The notes below the pieces were generated by a model that was not told where the DNA came from, searched no databases, and saw only the letters and a program-made list of their open reading frames with translations. Shown in pieces: positions 36,401-44,513 of a DNA stretch of 64,000 nucleotides. The position numbers were made by a program, and so were the translations under genes. Positions within the stretch are counted from its first letter, which is position 1. Each line of letters starts with the position of its first letter. The stretch lies in NCBI GenBank assembly GCA_020636005.1, contig JACJYR010000006.1, positions 186,001-250,000 of the forward strand, in the 5' to 3' direction. This stretch comes from Lewinellaceae bacterium. GTDB taxonomy: Bacteria > Bacteroidota > Bacteroidia > Chitinophagales > Saprospiraceae.

Positions 36401-36487
36401 TCCCTGAAAGTGCTGCAAAAGCTGGTGGAGGCAAAAGCTGTAAGGATCGAAGGGAAAATAATCCCCGATTTTTACTGCCGAAAATAA
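33482..36487 (+). pseudogene. Decayed large gene, many frameshifts and stops
   Basis: About 3 kb of forward-strand sequence reads as protein only in short pieces that switch frame. Examples are NILLSGNLIFPAL (near 33605), RNERDELALYERQVHF (near 34195), GWRIDCGILHGGQKVIEVMIG (near 34442, split), NGSMFISPDEIAYWYNKP (near 35270), YYPIYCVAEAGDTIRNYLKEG (near 35837, split) and HELNEFNERLKALTASEEFRQ (near 36255, split), ending with DVSLKVLQKLVEAKA (near 36400) and a stop at 36485. The pieces share composition and order and are probably one large protein gene, or two. I do not recognise the family. Reverse-strand open frames here are shadows. A run of single-base sequencing errors is an alternative explanation. 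Confidence 0.6.
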
Positions 36488-36557
36488 GTTTTGATAAAAG
36501 AACGCAACGGTTTTATTGAAACCAAAATGTTGACGCACAACCAAACATGGTTTTTCG

Positions 36558-36654
36558 AAACACATAGGCACATTAGTGCACATAGTTTTTGCAATAAAAA
36601 ATTTTATAGCATAAAATTTTTTATGGGCTATGTGGTCTATGTTTCTATGTGTTT
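36558..36654. repeat. 97-bp palindromic repeat
   Basis: Arms AAACACATAGGCACAT.. and ..CTATGTGTTT are complementary over about 28 bases with a few mismatches, and the centre is a near-perfect A/T palindrome (ATAAAAAATTTTATAG / ATAAAATTTTTTAT). There is no coding potential. It resembles the small palindromic interspersed elements common in Bacteroidota. Confidence 0.6.
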
Positions 36655-36715
36655 TGATTAAATAAGTGTTGCGGTTTCAATCAGTAATATTAATAGCTTA
36701 TTTTCGGCGGTACTC

Positions 36716-36794
36716 ATCGGGATTCTTTTTAAAAACCCTTCCAGTGCTGGGGGTTTCAGCATCAAAATGGTGAAGTTATTTTTTCATCGTTACT
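36716..36794 (-). repeat. 110-bp interspersed repeat, copy B (truncated, inverted)
   Basis: Read on the reverse strand it matches copies A and C from AGTAACGATGAAAAAATAAC through the CCC-GGG hairpin to AATCCCGAT, then similarity stops, so the second hairpin's far arm is missing. Confidence 0.8.
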
Positions 36795-36809
36795 AAAATG
36801 AAGAAAATG

Positions 36810-36851
36810 TTTCATGGCTACTTTGAATTGATGGTCAAAGAAGCCATGAAA
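36810..36851. terminator. Terminator hairpin after the 339-residue membrane protein gene
   Basis: TTTCATGGCT-A-CTTTGA pairs with TCAAAG-A-AGCCATGAAA (17 positions, one mismatch) around an 8-base loop, just downstream of the reverse-strand gene. Confidence 0.7.
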
Positions 36852-36862
36852 CAAAGGAGGCA

Positions 36863-37882
36863 TCAATTAAAGAGGTTGTCGTAAGAAGTCGAGCCGCCGC
36901 TGCCCCTGGTTTGTTTTTCCGGCCTGGAAACTTTGCTGTTGAGATCGAGGCTGTCACTGGAACTGGTTTTGGGCGCCATGAGCATGAGGGTGCTTTTTTC
37001 TTCCCATTCTTCCAGCATTTTCAATCCTTCCTCCTGGAAAACGCCTTGCTGCAAGTCAATGGAATCCATAAAGTTGGCGGACATTTCCATGAAACGTTCC
37101 ATTTCCCCCACCTTGCTGGCCACATCGTCCGCAATGTTTTCGATGGCGGCATCGAACATGGCCCGCTTGTCGGGGTCGCCGGAGATGACGCTCATGGCCG
37201 ACTTCATGGCGGAGTGGGATGCCCGAATGGCTTTTCGTTCCTGCTCTTTCAGCTTCACCTGATCCTTGGTGTCTTCCAACAGGATTTCTGAGTTTTTATA
37301 CATCTTGTCCAGGATGCGGTAGAGGATCTCCATTTTGTTGTGCAGCGCCTGGTACTTTTCGTTGGTCTCCTGCAGGCGGGCAGCTTTGCGGGTAGCCAGG
37401 ATGACCTGGCTTTCGTTGTCCTGCTGTTTGGCCACGCTGGCCAGCTTCAGGTTATTGTTAATCTCCTTTTCGTTGTCCTGCATCAGGGTACTCATCTTGC
37501 GCATCTGGCCTTTCAGGTTGCCGATTTGCTTGCTCATCTTGCCCAGGTTGTCTTCCAGGTCTTCGACATAGCTTTTCAGGATGCCTATCGGGTCAATCTG
37601 CACAAATACGCCCGTCATCCAGCGCATGACGCTTTTGTACATGTACCAAATCAGGTTGCGCATCTTTGGGTCCAAGATGATATAAACCAGGGCAGCCAGG
37701 GCCATCAACATCAGCACGAGGTAAATCGTGTTGGCCGCCAGGGCAATGAGGGCTGGCAGGAACATGTACAACAAATAACCACCGCCCACCAGCAGGGCGG
37801 CCAGGAAAATAGCGCCGGTGACGCCTTCGGGCCTTTTCCAGAAAGATTTCTTCTCGTAGGTTGGAGGTGCAATATCCGACAT
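36863..37882 (-). CDS. Membrane-anchored coiled-coil protein of unknown function
   Basis: A 339-residue protein. After a short polar N-terminus there are two adjacent transmembrane helices (about 22-46 and 48-70). The rest is almost all alpha-helical and charged: heptad-like stretches from about 100 to 285 (EDLEDNLGKMSKQIGNLKG, ATRKAARLQETNEKYQALHN), then a Ser/Gly-rich tail. The helical part has a loose similarity in style to PspA/ESCRT-III-like proteins, but I cannot confirm homology. Just upstream, GATGATGGTTTGAAATTG occurs twice within 50 bases (37882-37932). folD follows upstream on the same strand, 183 bases away. Confidence 0.7.
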   Translation of the reverse strand: MSDIAPPTYEKKSFWKRPEGVTGAIFLAALLVGGGYLLYMFLPALIALAANTIYLVLMLMALAALVYIILDPKMRNLIWYMYKSVMRWMTGVFVQIDPIGILKSYVEDLEDNLGKMSKQIGNLKGQMRKMSTLMQDNEKEINNNLKLASVAKQQDNESQVILATRKAARLQETNEKYQALHNKMEILYRILDKMYKNSEILLEDTKDQVKLKEQERKAIRASHSAMKSAMSVISGDPDKRAMFDAAIENIADDVASKVGEMERFMEMSANFMDSIDLQQGVFQEEGLKMLEEWEEKSTLMLMAPKTSSSDSLDLNSKVSRPEKQTRGSGGSTSYDNLFN

Positions 37883-38065
37883 GATGATGGTTTGAAATTG
37901 TTTGAATCGTTAGATGATGGTTTGAAATTGAAAGTCAGCAAGAAGTTTCAAAATGAACCTTTGTCAACCTTTTCAACTTTTACCAACCGTTTTCCAAAAC
38001 CCGAAAGTACGGCAAATTGATTTGAGCAAACCATTTGTACCAAGAATTTTCAGACGAAGCGAAGG

Positions 38066-38950
38066 TTATCCTCCATAAATCTCCTTTTTGCTGGCCTTCA
38101 TGGTGTTCATCAACAGGGACATCACGGTCATCGGGCCAACGCCTCCGGGCACGGGGGTGATGAAGCTGCACTTGGGCGCAACAGCTGCATAATCTACATC
38201 GCCTACCAGCCGGGTACCTTTCTTGGCCGTCGGATCGTCTATCCGGTTGATGCCCACGTCAATCACCACGGCACCTTCCTTTACCATGTCACCGGTCACA
38301 AAATGCGGGATGCCAATAGCAGCCACGATAATGTCGGCCTGCCGTACCATGCCCGGCAAGTCCCTGGTGCGGCTGTGGGTGATGGTCACCGTGCAGTCGC
38401 CCACCTTGCCCTTGCGGGAAAGCAAAATCCCCATCGGCGTGCCAACGATGTTGCTTCTGCCGATGATAACCGCATGTTTGCCGGAGGTCTCGATGCCATA
38501 CCTTTCAAGCATCGTCACGATGCCAAAGGGCGTGGCAGGTAAATAACAGGCCATGCCGAGCGCCATGCGCCCAAAGTTCACCGGGTGAAATCCGTCCACG
38601 TCTTTTTTCGGATCAATGGCCAGGGTGATCCTTTCCTCGTTGATGTGCCTGGGCAAAGGTAGTTGCACGATGAAGCCGTCAATATCAGGGTCGTTGTTGA
38701 GATCGTGGACAGCCTGGAGCAGTTCGGCTTCAGTGATGCCCTCCTCTTTTTTCACCAGGGTGGATTTGAAACCTACTTCTTCGCAGGATTTCACTTTGTT
38801 GCGCACATAAACCTGGCTGGCAGGGTTCTCGCCTACCAGCACAGCGGCCAGGTGGGGGATTTTGCCTCCGTTCCTTTTGACTTCCGCCACTTCCAGGGCG
38901 AGCTCGTTCTTGATGCGCTGGGAAAGATCTTTTCCATCTAAAATGGTCAT
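38066..38950 (-). CDS. folD: Bifunctional methylenetetrahydrofolate dehydrogenase / methenyltetrahydrofolate cyclohydrolase
   Basis: A 294-residue FolD, the usual length, converting 5,10-methylene-THF to 10-formyl-THF with NADP+. The Tyr48/Lys52 catalytic pair is in SQVYVRNKVKSCEEVG. The other signatures are GFIVQLPLPRHI, PATPFGIVTML, the NADP-binding GRSNIVGTPMG and the C-terminal PVPGGVGPMTV. All key positions are intact. Confidence 0.96.
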   Translation of the reverse strand: MTILDGKDLSQRIKNELALEVAEVKRNGGKIPHLAAVLVGENPASQVYVRNKVKSCEEVGFKSTLVKKEEGITEAELLQAVHDLNNDPDIDGFIVQLPLPRHINEERITLAIDPKKDVDGFHPVNFGRMALGMACYLPATPFGIVTMLERYGIETSGKHAVIIGRSNIVGTPMGILLSRKGKVGDCTVTITHSRTRDLPGMVRQADIIVAAIGIPHFVTGDMVKEGAVVIDVGINRIDDPTAKKGTRLVGDVDYAAVAPKCSFITPVPGGVGPMTVMSLLMNTMKASKKEIYGG

Positions 38951-39129
38951 AATTAAATTGGCAGTTTGTGGTGGGCAGTGAGCGGAGAAAACAGCGACAA
39001 TGCCTGGACCTTGTATTGAAAACGCTAAAATAGGAAAGGAGGCCTTTCAAAGAAGTGCGTTTTGAAAAAAAAACACAAGCTAGCAACCAGGCACTTTGGC
39101 AAAAGTATCTTTGCTCAGTGGAAGGGCGG

Positions 39130-39960
39130 TTAGGAATAGGCCAATTTTCCTGGAATAAATATTGGCCTGGATTCCACTTTTTTGAAATTGGATACCGCCA
39201 TTGCCGGTATCTTCAATTGGTATTTCAATTGGCGGAGGTCGGGCAATGCCTCGATGCACATCACGTATTTCGAAGCCGGCGTTTTTTTCAACCCCAGTGA
39301 GTTGACGATGGCACATACCCAGGACGGAAGGTAACGGTTGAACTTGATTTCCAAAATAAAATGCCCCTTGTTGGCAGGATGGATATGTGGCTCATCGAAT
39401 AAGCCACTTGTCGCCGGTTGGGCCACTGCCCGCAGGTTTTTGTCAAATGTGATGCGTAGGTTGTTGTCCTTGTCCCTGGCCAGGGCATGGAAGGGTTCCC
39501 TGTCGTAAATTACCGTCACAACGGGCTGCATTTTCCTGGCGTGCAGGTTGTATAAAAAACGGCTTGCATTTTCCCTTGCTTTCCCGCCTCCTTTGTCGCC
39601 AAAATCTATTGTTTCGAGGGGCTGGCTATTTTCTAACAGCCGATTGGCAGATTCAAACATCAGGGCCGACCTGTGTTTCAGCAATGGCCCGCCCATCTTC
39701 TTTTTGATTTCAAAAAAAACGGTAGCCCCGGGCGAGCCTTCGTCGTATCCACGAAGCCGGACCTTGTCACGGTATTTCACCCCCTCGATCTTTTGTTGGT
39801 AACACTCCATCTGTGGCGTATCGAAGTAGATGCTCCGGACGGTGTATTCCCCGCCGCTTTTGGCCGCATGGCCGTCGAGCTCCAGGTAGGGGGAAAACAA
39901 TTGCTTCAAGCGGCCTAACTGTTCGTTCGGGACGATGTACTTGTATTCGTAGCGCAGCAT
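39130..39960 (-). CDS. VTC-domain (polyphosphate polymerase-like) protein
   Basis: A 276-residue protein of the VTC superfamily. The tunnel-fold signatures are RYEYKYIV at the N-terminus, VRSIYFDTP, YRDKVRLRGYDEG, FFEIKKK, HFILEIKFNRYLPSWV and KYVMCIEALPDL; the repeated basic residues (RLRGY, EIKKK, EIKFN) fit a polyphosphate/nucleotide-binding tunnel. In eukaryotes VTC4 makes polyphosphate; activity of bacterial members is less established. In many bacteria these genes sit near CotH-kinase genes. Here a HlyD-like gene follows upstream on the same strand and a CotH gene beyond it. Confidence 0.85.
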   Translation of the reverse strand: MLRYEYKYIVPNEQLGRLKQLFSPYLELDGHAAKSGGEYTVRSIYFDTPQMECYQQKIEGVKYRDKVRLRGYDEGSPGATVFFEIKKKMGGPLLKHRSALMFESANRLLENSQPLETIDFGDKGGGKARENASRFLYNLHARKMQPVVTVIYDREPFHALARDKDNNLRITFDKNLRAVAQPATSGLFDEPHIHPANKGHFILEIKFNRYLPSWVCAIVNSLGLKKTPASKYVMCIEALPDLRQLKYQLKIPAMAVSNFKKVESRPIFIPGKLAYS

Positions 39961-40021
39961 AGTGTTTGGTTTATAGTGTAAAATGGTATAGATGAATCCT
40001 TGTGGTTAAAGCAGTTCCGAC

Positions 40022-40060
40022 GCTCCTGCTTCGGAGGGTATATTGCTCCGAAGCAGGAGC
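40022..40060. repeat. Perfect 15-bp hairpin upstream of the VTC gene
   Basis: GCTCCTGCTTCGGAG (40022-40036) pairs perfectly with CTCCGAAGCAGGAGC (40046-40060) around a 9-base loop. The word CTTCGGAG occurs once more at 40060-40067. With no T-tract it looks like a REP-type palindrome or the attenuating terminator of the upstream HlyD-like gene. Confidence 0.6.
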
Positions 40061-40126
40061 TTCGGAGTACGATCTCATTTAGTACCTGCAAAGTGTTTTT
40101 TGAAAAAAAAAAGAACCTGAATAATT

Positions 40127-41179
40127 TTATTCCCAATCCAAAGAGCGCCGCAGGAATTCCGACACCCTGACCTCTCCGCCGCTGAGGCGGCAACGGAAGG
40201 GGGTTCCTTTGGGCATCTTGGCGGAGGTGACCAATTTTGCAAAAACAACCTGGCGCCGGTCGAGCACCTCTACCCTATCGCCGATTTCGGCCACCCTGGC
40301 TACTGTGGCTGTTGGCAATTGACTTGCGGCCAGGGTGAGTTCCGTTTCCATCCCAACCTGAAAATATCGGCTGTGGCGCAATTGGACAGGAGCCAGCAGT
40401 ACGGTTGCCGCGGTATCCTCCAACACGAGTTTGTCGCCCAGCGGCGTTTGCTCGAAGCGGGCCAATCCGCCGAAGGGGGCCGTAATGGCCAGGCGGCCCT
40501 GCCTGTTTTCAAGAAAATTGATTTCCTGCTGAAGGGATGCTACCTGGGAGCCGGCGAGCCGCTGCGACTCCTGCTTGTCCCCGGTATCGGCGGCGGCCAG
40601 GGCTTTTTTGGCAATGTCCACCTGGATATGGGCTTCCTGGTAAGCATTTTCTGCTGCTTCCAGATCAGTTTTTGCCACCAAACCTTCCGCAAAAAGCTGC
40701 CGGGTGCGCTCAAACTGCTTTTGTTTCAAGCTGCTGTTTTCCTCCGCCAGGGCTATTTCGGCTTCCAGTTGTTTGATGATCTGTGGTTTCTGCCCGGTGG
40801 CTACTACCTGTAGGTTAGCCTTTTCGATGGCCAGTTGGTTTTTGAGCTGCACAAGGCGCTCGCCAAGCTGGCTGGACGTGAGGATGGCCAGGGTGTCACC
40901 TGGCAGGACGGCACATCCTTTTCCGCCGGCAATGGAAGGGTTAAACTGTACCTCCACGACGTCACCCCTTTCAAAGTTGAAAGTTTGGCTGGATTTGACG
41001 GCACCGGTCAGGTGATCGTTCCAGGAAATGGACAGGGTTCCATTTGGGTCTTTCAACAAGGCCCATTCCTGCAAGGGCATGGAACGGCACATGGTATCAA
41101 GCGTAAAAGGAATATCAACAGGGGAAAAAGCAAGCAAGGCCAGGACGGCCAGGACTAATAAGCTGGTGTAGCGCTTCAT
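40127..41179 (-). CDS. HlyD-like (membrane fusion/biotin-lipoyl-like) protein
   Basis: About 350 residues from the ATG at 41179 (MKRYTSLLVLAVLALLAF), with an N-terminal signal anchor. The layout is that of periplasmic adaptor proteins: a lipoyl-like half (about 60-105), a long alpha-helical hairpin (about 105-215: QLGERLVQLKNQLAIEKA, LKQKQFERTRQLFAEGLVAK, DLEAAENAYQEAHIQVDIAK), a second lipoyl half (GRLAITAPFGGLARF) and a beta-barrel end. The motif RTRQLFAEGLVAKTDLEAAE is typical of the family. No ABC or RND partner is adjacent; the neighbours are VTC and CotH genes. Confidence 0.75.
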   Translation of the reverse strand: MKRYTSLLVLAVLALLAFSPVDIPFTLDTMCRSMPLQEWALLKDPNGTLSISWNDHLTGAVKSSQTFNFERGDVVEVQFNPSIAGGKGCAVLPGDTLAILTSSQLGERLVQLKNQLAIEKANLQVVATGQKPQIIKQLEAEIALAEENSSLKQKQFERTRQLFAEGLVAKTDLEAAENAYQEAHIQVDIAKKALAAADTGDKQESQRLAGSQVASLQQEINFLENRQGRLAITAPFGGLARFEQTPLGDKLVLEDTAATVLLAPVQLRHSRYFQVGMETELTLAASQLPTATVARVAEIGDRVEVLDRRQVVFAKLVTSAKMPKGTPFRCRLSGGEVRVSEFLRRSLDWE

Positions 41180-41777
41180 GTTCAAGTGTTTGATTGTTGG
41201 GGGGCAAACAGGAAAATAAATCCCTAGTGGTCAATAGCGGACGTAGTTTTAAAACCCAAAGTGTTGATTAAAGTCAAATCACAGAACCATTCGTGTTTCC
41301 GTGAAAACCGTTAGGGTGTTCAAAAGCTAAAGTTTGGGAATTGGTGGAGCAAGTGAGAATCAGTGTGGAAAAGCAGTGGGGAGTAAAGGGCAAATTATTT
41401 TATCCTTAGAAAAGCCCTTTGGAGGGAGATGCAAAATTAATCCTAAAAATGAAAGTTGCAAATCCATGAAAATGGAAAGGTCTAATTGCCGGATGGAAAA
41501 CCCTACCTTATACCTTGTATTTTTCAAAACCAATTATTTCTCAACTAAATTTTCAATCAACCATAAAATTCTGGTGGTCAAGCCTATTGAAGAATGATCT
41601 ATTTCATCCTTGCCCTTTTTCAAGCTTTCTACAAGAAGCAGATCCATACAAGAGATAGAAAAAATAATAAATTTGCAATTCCTTCTCAAACACTTCTGGT
41701 CCATTCTCCACATTCCCCCCTTTCATTGATGTTTTCCTGTTTTTAACATGTTGTGCCCCCAGCCAAAACTTACTACT
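41180..41777. other. Divergent intergenic region, no gene seen
   Basis: About 600 bases between the HlyD-like gene and cotH. A possible -7 element TAAATTTG (41668-41675) lies about 100 bases before cotH, without a good -33. Open frames here have no protein-like composition. Confidence 0.45.
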
Positions 41778-44240
41778 ATGAACAAATCGGTACTTTTTGT
41801 TGCATGGATTGCCATGCTGCTGCCCGGCTATTCTTTCGGTCAATCGGGCAATTCACTCTTCGATCCTTCCTATGTTCATGAGCTTCGCTTTGTCTTTTTC
41901 CAACCCAATTATTTTAACGAAATGGATAGCCTTTGGGACGAACACCACGAGGCTTCCGGCATCAATATCCCTTATACCAAGGCTTTTATTCAGATAGACG
42001 GCCAATGGCTGGATACAGTAGGCATCCGCATCAAGGGCCTTTCCTCTTATTACAAGGCCAATGAACTCAAGAAGCCCTTTAAAGTGGACTTGAACGAATT
42101 TGTAGCAGACAACGAATACGACGGCATGAGCAAGTTTAACCTGCACAATGGGGCTTGCGACCCAAGTATGTTGCGGGATTTCCTCTCCTATAATATCCTC
42201 CGCACCGCAGGCGTGAGCGCACCGAGGGTGTCGCACTGCAAAGTTTACTTCAATGGCCAATACTGGGGACTCTACAGCATCATCGAGCAGATTGACAAGA
42301 CATTTCTCAAAAATAACTTTGCCGACGACAATGGGACGCTGATAAAGAACACAGGCTGGGACGAGCTGCAGTGGCAAGGCCCCGAAATCACGCCTTACCT
42401 GGCAGATTATGAAATGAAAACCAATGAGGTTGAATACGACTGGAGCGGCTTTCTGAATTTTCTGGATGTGTTGAACAACAGCACGGATGAGGATTTTCCA
42501 GCAGCCATCCAACAGGTGTTCGATGTAGATCTGTACCTGCACGTCATGGCCGCCGACGTGATGACGAACAACTGGGACAGCTACATTGACGGCGAGCGCA
42601 ACTACTACCTGTACCAGGAGGAATCTTCCGGAAAATTCCATTGGATTCCCTGGGACTACAACCTCAGCCTTGGCGGTGCGCTGACGGCAGACGGAAACCC
42701 ATTTCCTCCTTTTGACTCGGCTTGTTATATCCAGGCGAATTTTTCACACATCGTGTCGGGAAGTTCCATCGCATTCACGAATTTATCAGTTCCATCTGTT
42801 GATTCCATCCGATGGGATTTTGGGGACAACCAAACTTCAACTGTTCCTGATCCGCTGCATTATTTCGCCATTGGCGGAACGGTCAATGTTTGCCTGACCG
42901 CCTACCGGACAGAGGGCGGGCAGGTTTGCCAGAATACCCGTTGCAGAAAGGTGGATGTTGACTTCTCGCCCCAAACCTGCAACACCATTGCCAATGGCAG
43001 TTGCCCTTTCCAGGCCACCGACCCCTATTTTCAATTGGTCGCCCAACAGGATTCCTATTGCTGTGAAGAACAATGGGACGCTGTATGTACCCTACAGTAT
43101 TTTGAGTTGAGTCAATCTGCACAGAACAACAGCATCGGCAGCCCCGGCGTACCTTACAGCCTCGATTACCCGCTCATCATCCCCGACACCAACAAAGTGC
43201 TTATCCGGCGCTTGATGAACGTACCGGAGTTCCGCCAACGCTACCTTGATATCTGTTGCGTCATGCTGGCCAATAATTTTACCGAGGAAAGGCTTTTCCC
43301 GCTGATTGACCAGCAGGCCGAACTCATCCGCCCGTACATCATGGAAGATCCTAATTACATTTTTACGCCTGATTTCTTTAATTACGATGTTGGCAACGGC
43401 ACCGGCGGCGGCGGCGATGCGGAAATACCAGCCTTAAAATGGTTGTTGAGCAAACGCTTCGACCAACTGGCCGGCCACATGCTTGACGAAGGGCACGACT
43501 GCACTAGTGCTTTTTCCACCCTAAGCTGGCACGATTTGGTAATCAATGAATTTGCGGCTTCGAATGATGAAAACAGCGGTATCGCCGATGCTGACGGGGA
43601 ATTCGATGACTGGATTGAAATCTACAACAACACCAGTGAAACAATTGACCTCAGCCATTATTATTTGACTGATTCGCCTGAAAGCCCCCGCCAATGGACC
43701 TTTCCACTTGGTTCCTTTATCGACCCTCAAAGTTACCTGATAGTTTGGGCCGACAAAGACGAGAACCAGGCCGGTGTCCACAGCAATTTCAAACTGTCGG
43801 CCAGCGGGGAATTTTTGATGCTCAGCCATGAGGACGGCACGGTAGTGGACAGCTTCAGCTTTGGGCCTCAGGTTACGAACAAGACCAACGCCAGGCGGCC
43901 AAATGGCACCGGCGAATTTTTTGTTCAGCTACCCACTTTTTCAGCCAACAACGAATTGGTGAGCAGCACTAAAACACTGAATTTGGATCCGACTTTCGAG
44001 GTGTACCCCAACCCAGCCAACCACCAGTTCATCATTGATTTTGGTAAAAACATTTGGCAGAGCCATGAAATTGTATTTTCTTTGAACGATGCTTTTGGCA
44101 CCAGCCATCTCACTGGCCTCGTTAACAACTCACACCAAACAATAGTACCGACCTCCCCCCTTCCCGACGGATACTATTTTCTCAAAGTACAAATTGATGG
44201 ATATGGAACTATCGTTAAAAAGGTCGTCGTATGCCATTAA
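41778..44240 (+). CDS. CotH-kinase family surface protein with PKD insertion, lamin-tail domain and T9SS type A tail
   Basis: 820 residues from the ATG at 41778 (MNKSVLFVAWIAML; signal peptide ending SFGQ). The CotH kinase-like domain begins about residue 30, with the canonical RIKGLSSYYKANELKKPFK, NLHNGACDPSMLRDFLSYN, GQYWGLYSIIEQID and FHWIPWDYNLSLGG, the last holding the presumed catalytic Asp. The domain is interrupted at about 312-455 by a PKD-like unit (IRWDFGDNQTSTVPDP) and a Cys-rich segment (CCEEQWDAVC), then resumes (RRLMNVPEFRQRYLD). A lamin-tail-like domain (about 590-725) and a type A sorting domain (about 735-820: FEVYPNPANHQFIIDFG) complete it. Bacillus CotH phosphorylates spore coat proteins; the substrate here is unknown. 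Confidence 0.87.
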   Translation: MNKSVLFVAWIAMLLPGYSFGQSGNSLFDPSYVHELRFVFFQPNYFNEMDSLWDEHHEASGINIPYTKAFIQIDGQWLDTVGIRIKGLSSYYKANELKKPFKVDLNEFVADNEYDGMSKFNLHNGACDPSMLRDFLSYNILRTAGVSAPRVSHCKVYFNGQYWGLYSIIEQIDKTFLKNNFADDNGTLIKNTGWDELQWQGPEITPYLADYEMKTNEVEYDWSGFLNFLDVLNNSTDEDFPAAIQQVFDVDLYLHVMAADVMTNNWDSYIDGERNYYLYQEESSGKFHWIPWDYNLSLGGALTADGNPFPPFDSACYIQANFSHIVSGSSIAFTNLSVPSVDSIRWDFGDNQTSTVPDPLHYFAIGGTVNVCLTAYRTEGGQVCQNTRCRKVDVDFSPQTCNTIANGSCPFQATDPYFQLVAQQDSYCCEEQWDAVCTLQYFELSQSAQNNSIGSPGVPYSLDYPLIIPDTNKVLIRRLMNVPEFRQRYLDICCVMLANNFTEERLFPLIDQQAELIRPYIMEDPNYIFTPDFFNYDVGNGTGGGGDAEIPALKWLLSKRFDQLAGHMLDEGHDCTSAFSTLSWHDLVINEFAASNDENSGIADADGEFDDWIEIYNNTSETIDLSHYYLTDSPESPRQWTFPLGSFIDPQSYLIVWADKDENQAGVHSNFKLSASGEFLMLSHEDGTVVDSFSFGPQVTNKTNARRPNGTGEFFVQLPTFSANNELVSSTKTLNLDPTFEVYPNPANHQFIIDFGKNIWQSHEIVFSLNDAFGTSHLTGLVNNSHQTIVPTSPLPDGYYFLKVQIDGYGTIVKKVVVCH

Positions 44241-44413
44241 CTACGCTGTAATCTTTATATCCTGAATTCCCTCTTTTTATTTTCTCATCTCACTTAACAA
44301 GGCCGCTCACAGCCACCATAACAAATCATGGTTATTGAACCTGCCTAATCATTGCCAGGGGCATTGATGGGAAAGGTTTGATATCATAAACCCAACGATT
44401 TCACGCTGGCCCC

Positions 44414-44436
44414 GCCAGGGAGAGCCTGGCTTTTTT
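44414..44436 (+). terminator. Intrinsic terminator after cotH
   Basis: GCCAGG / CCTGGC with a 5-base loop followed directly by six T. Confidence 0.75.
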
Positions 44437-44513
44437 AATAATCTGAACAAAGAGCAAGCAGCCCCCCAACTGTTTGATGAACCAATATTTTTAACCATTA
44501 CAAACTGAGCATT

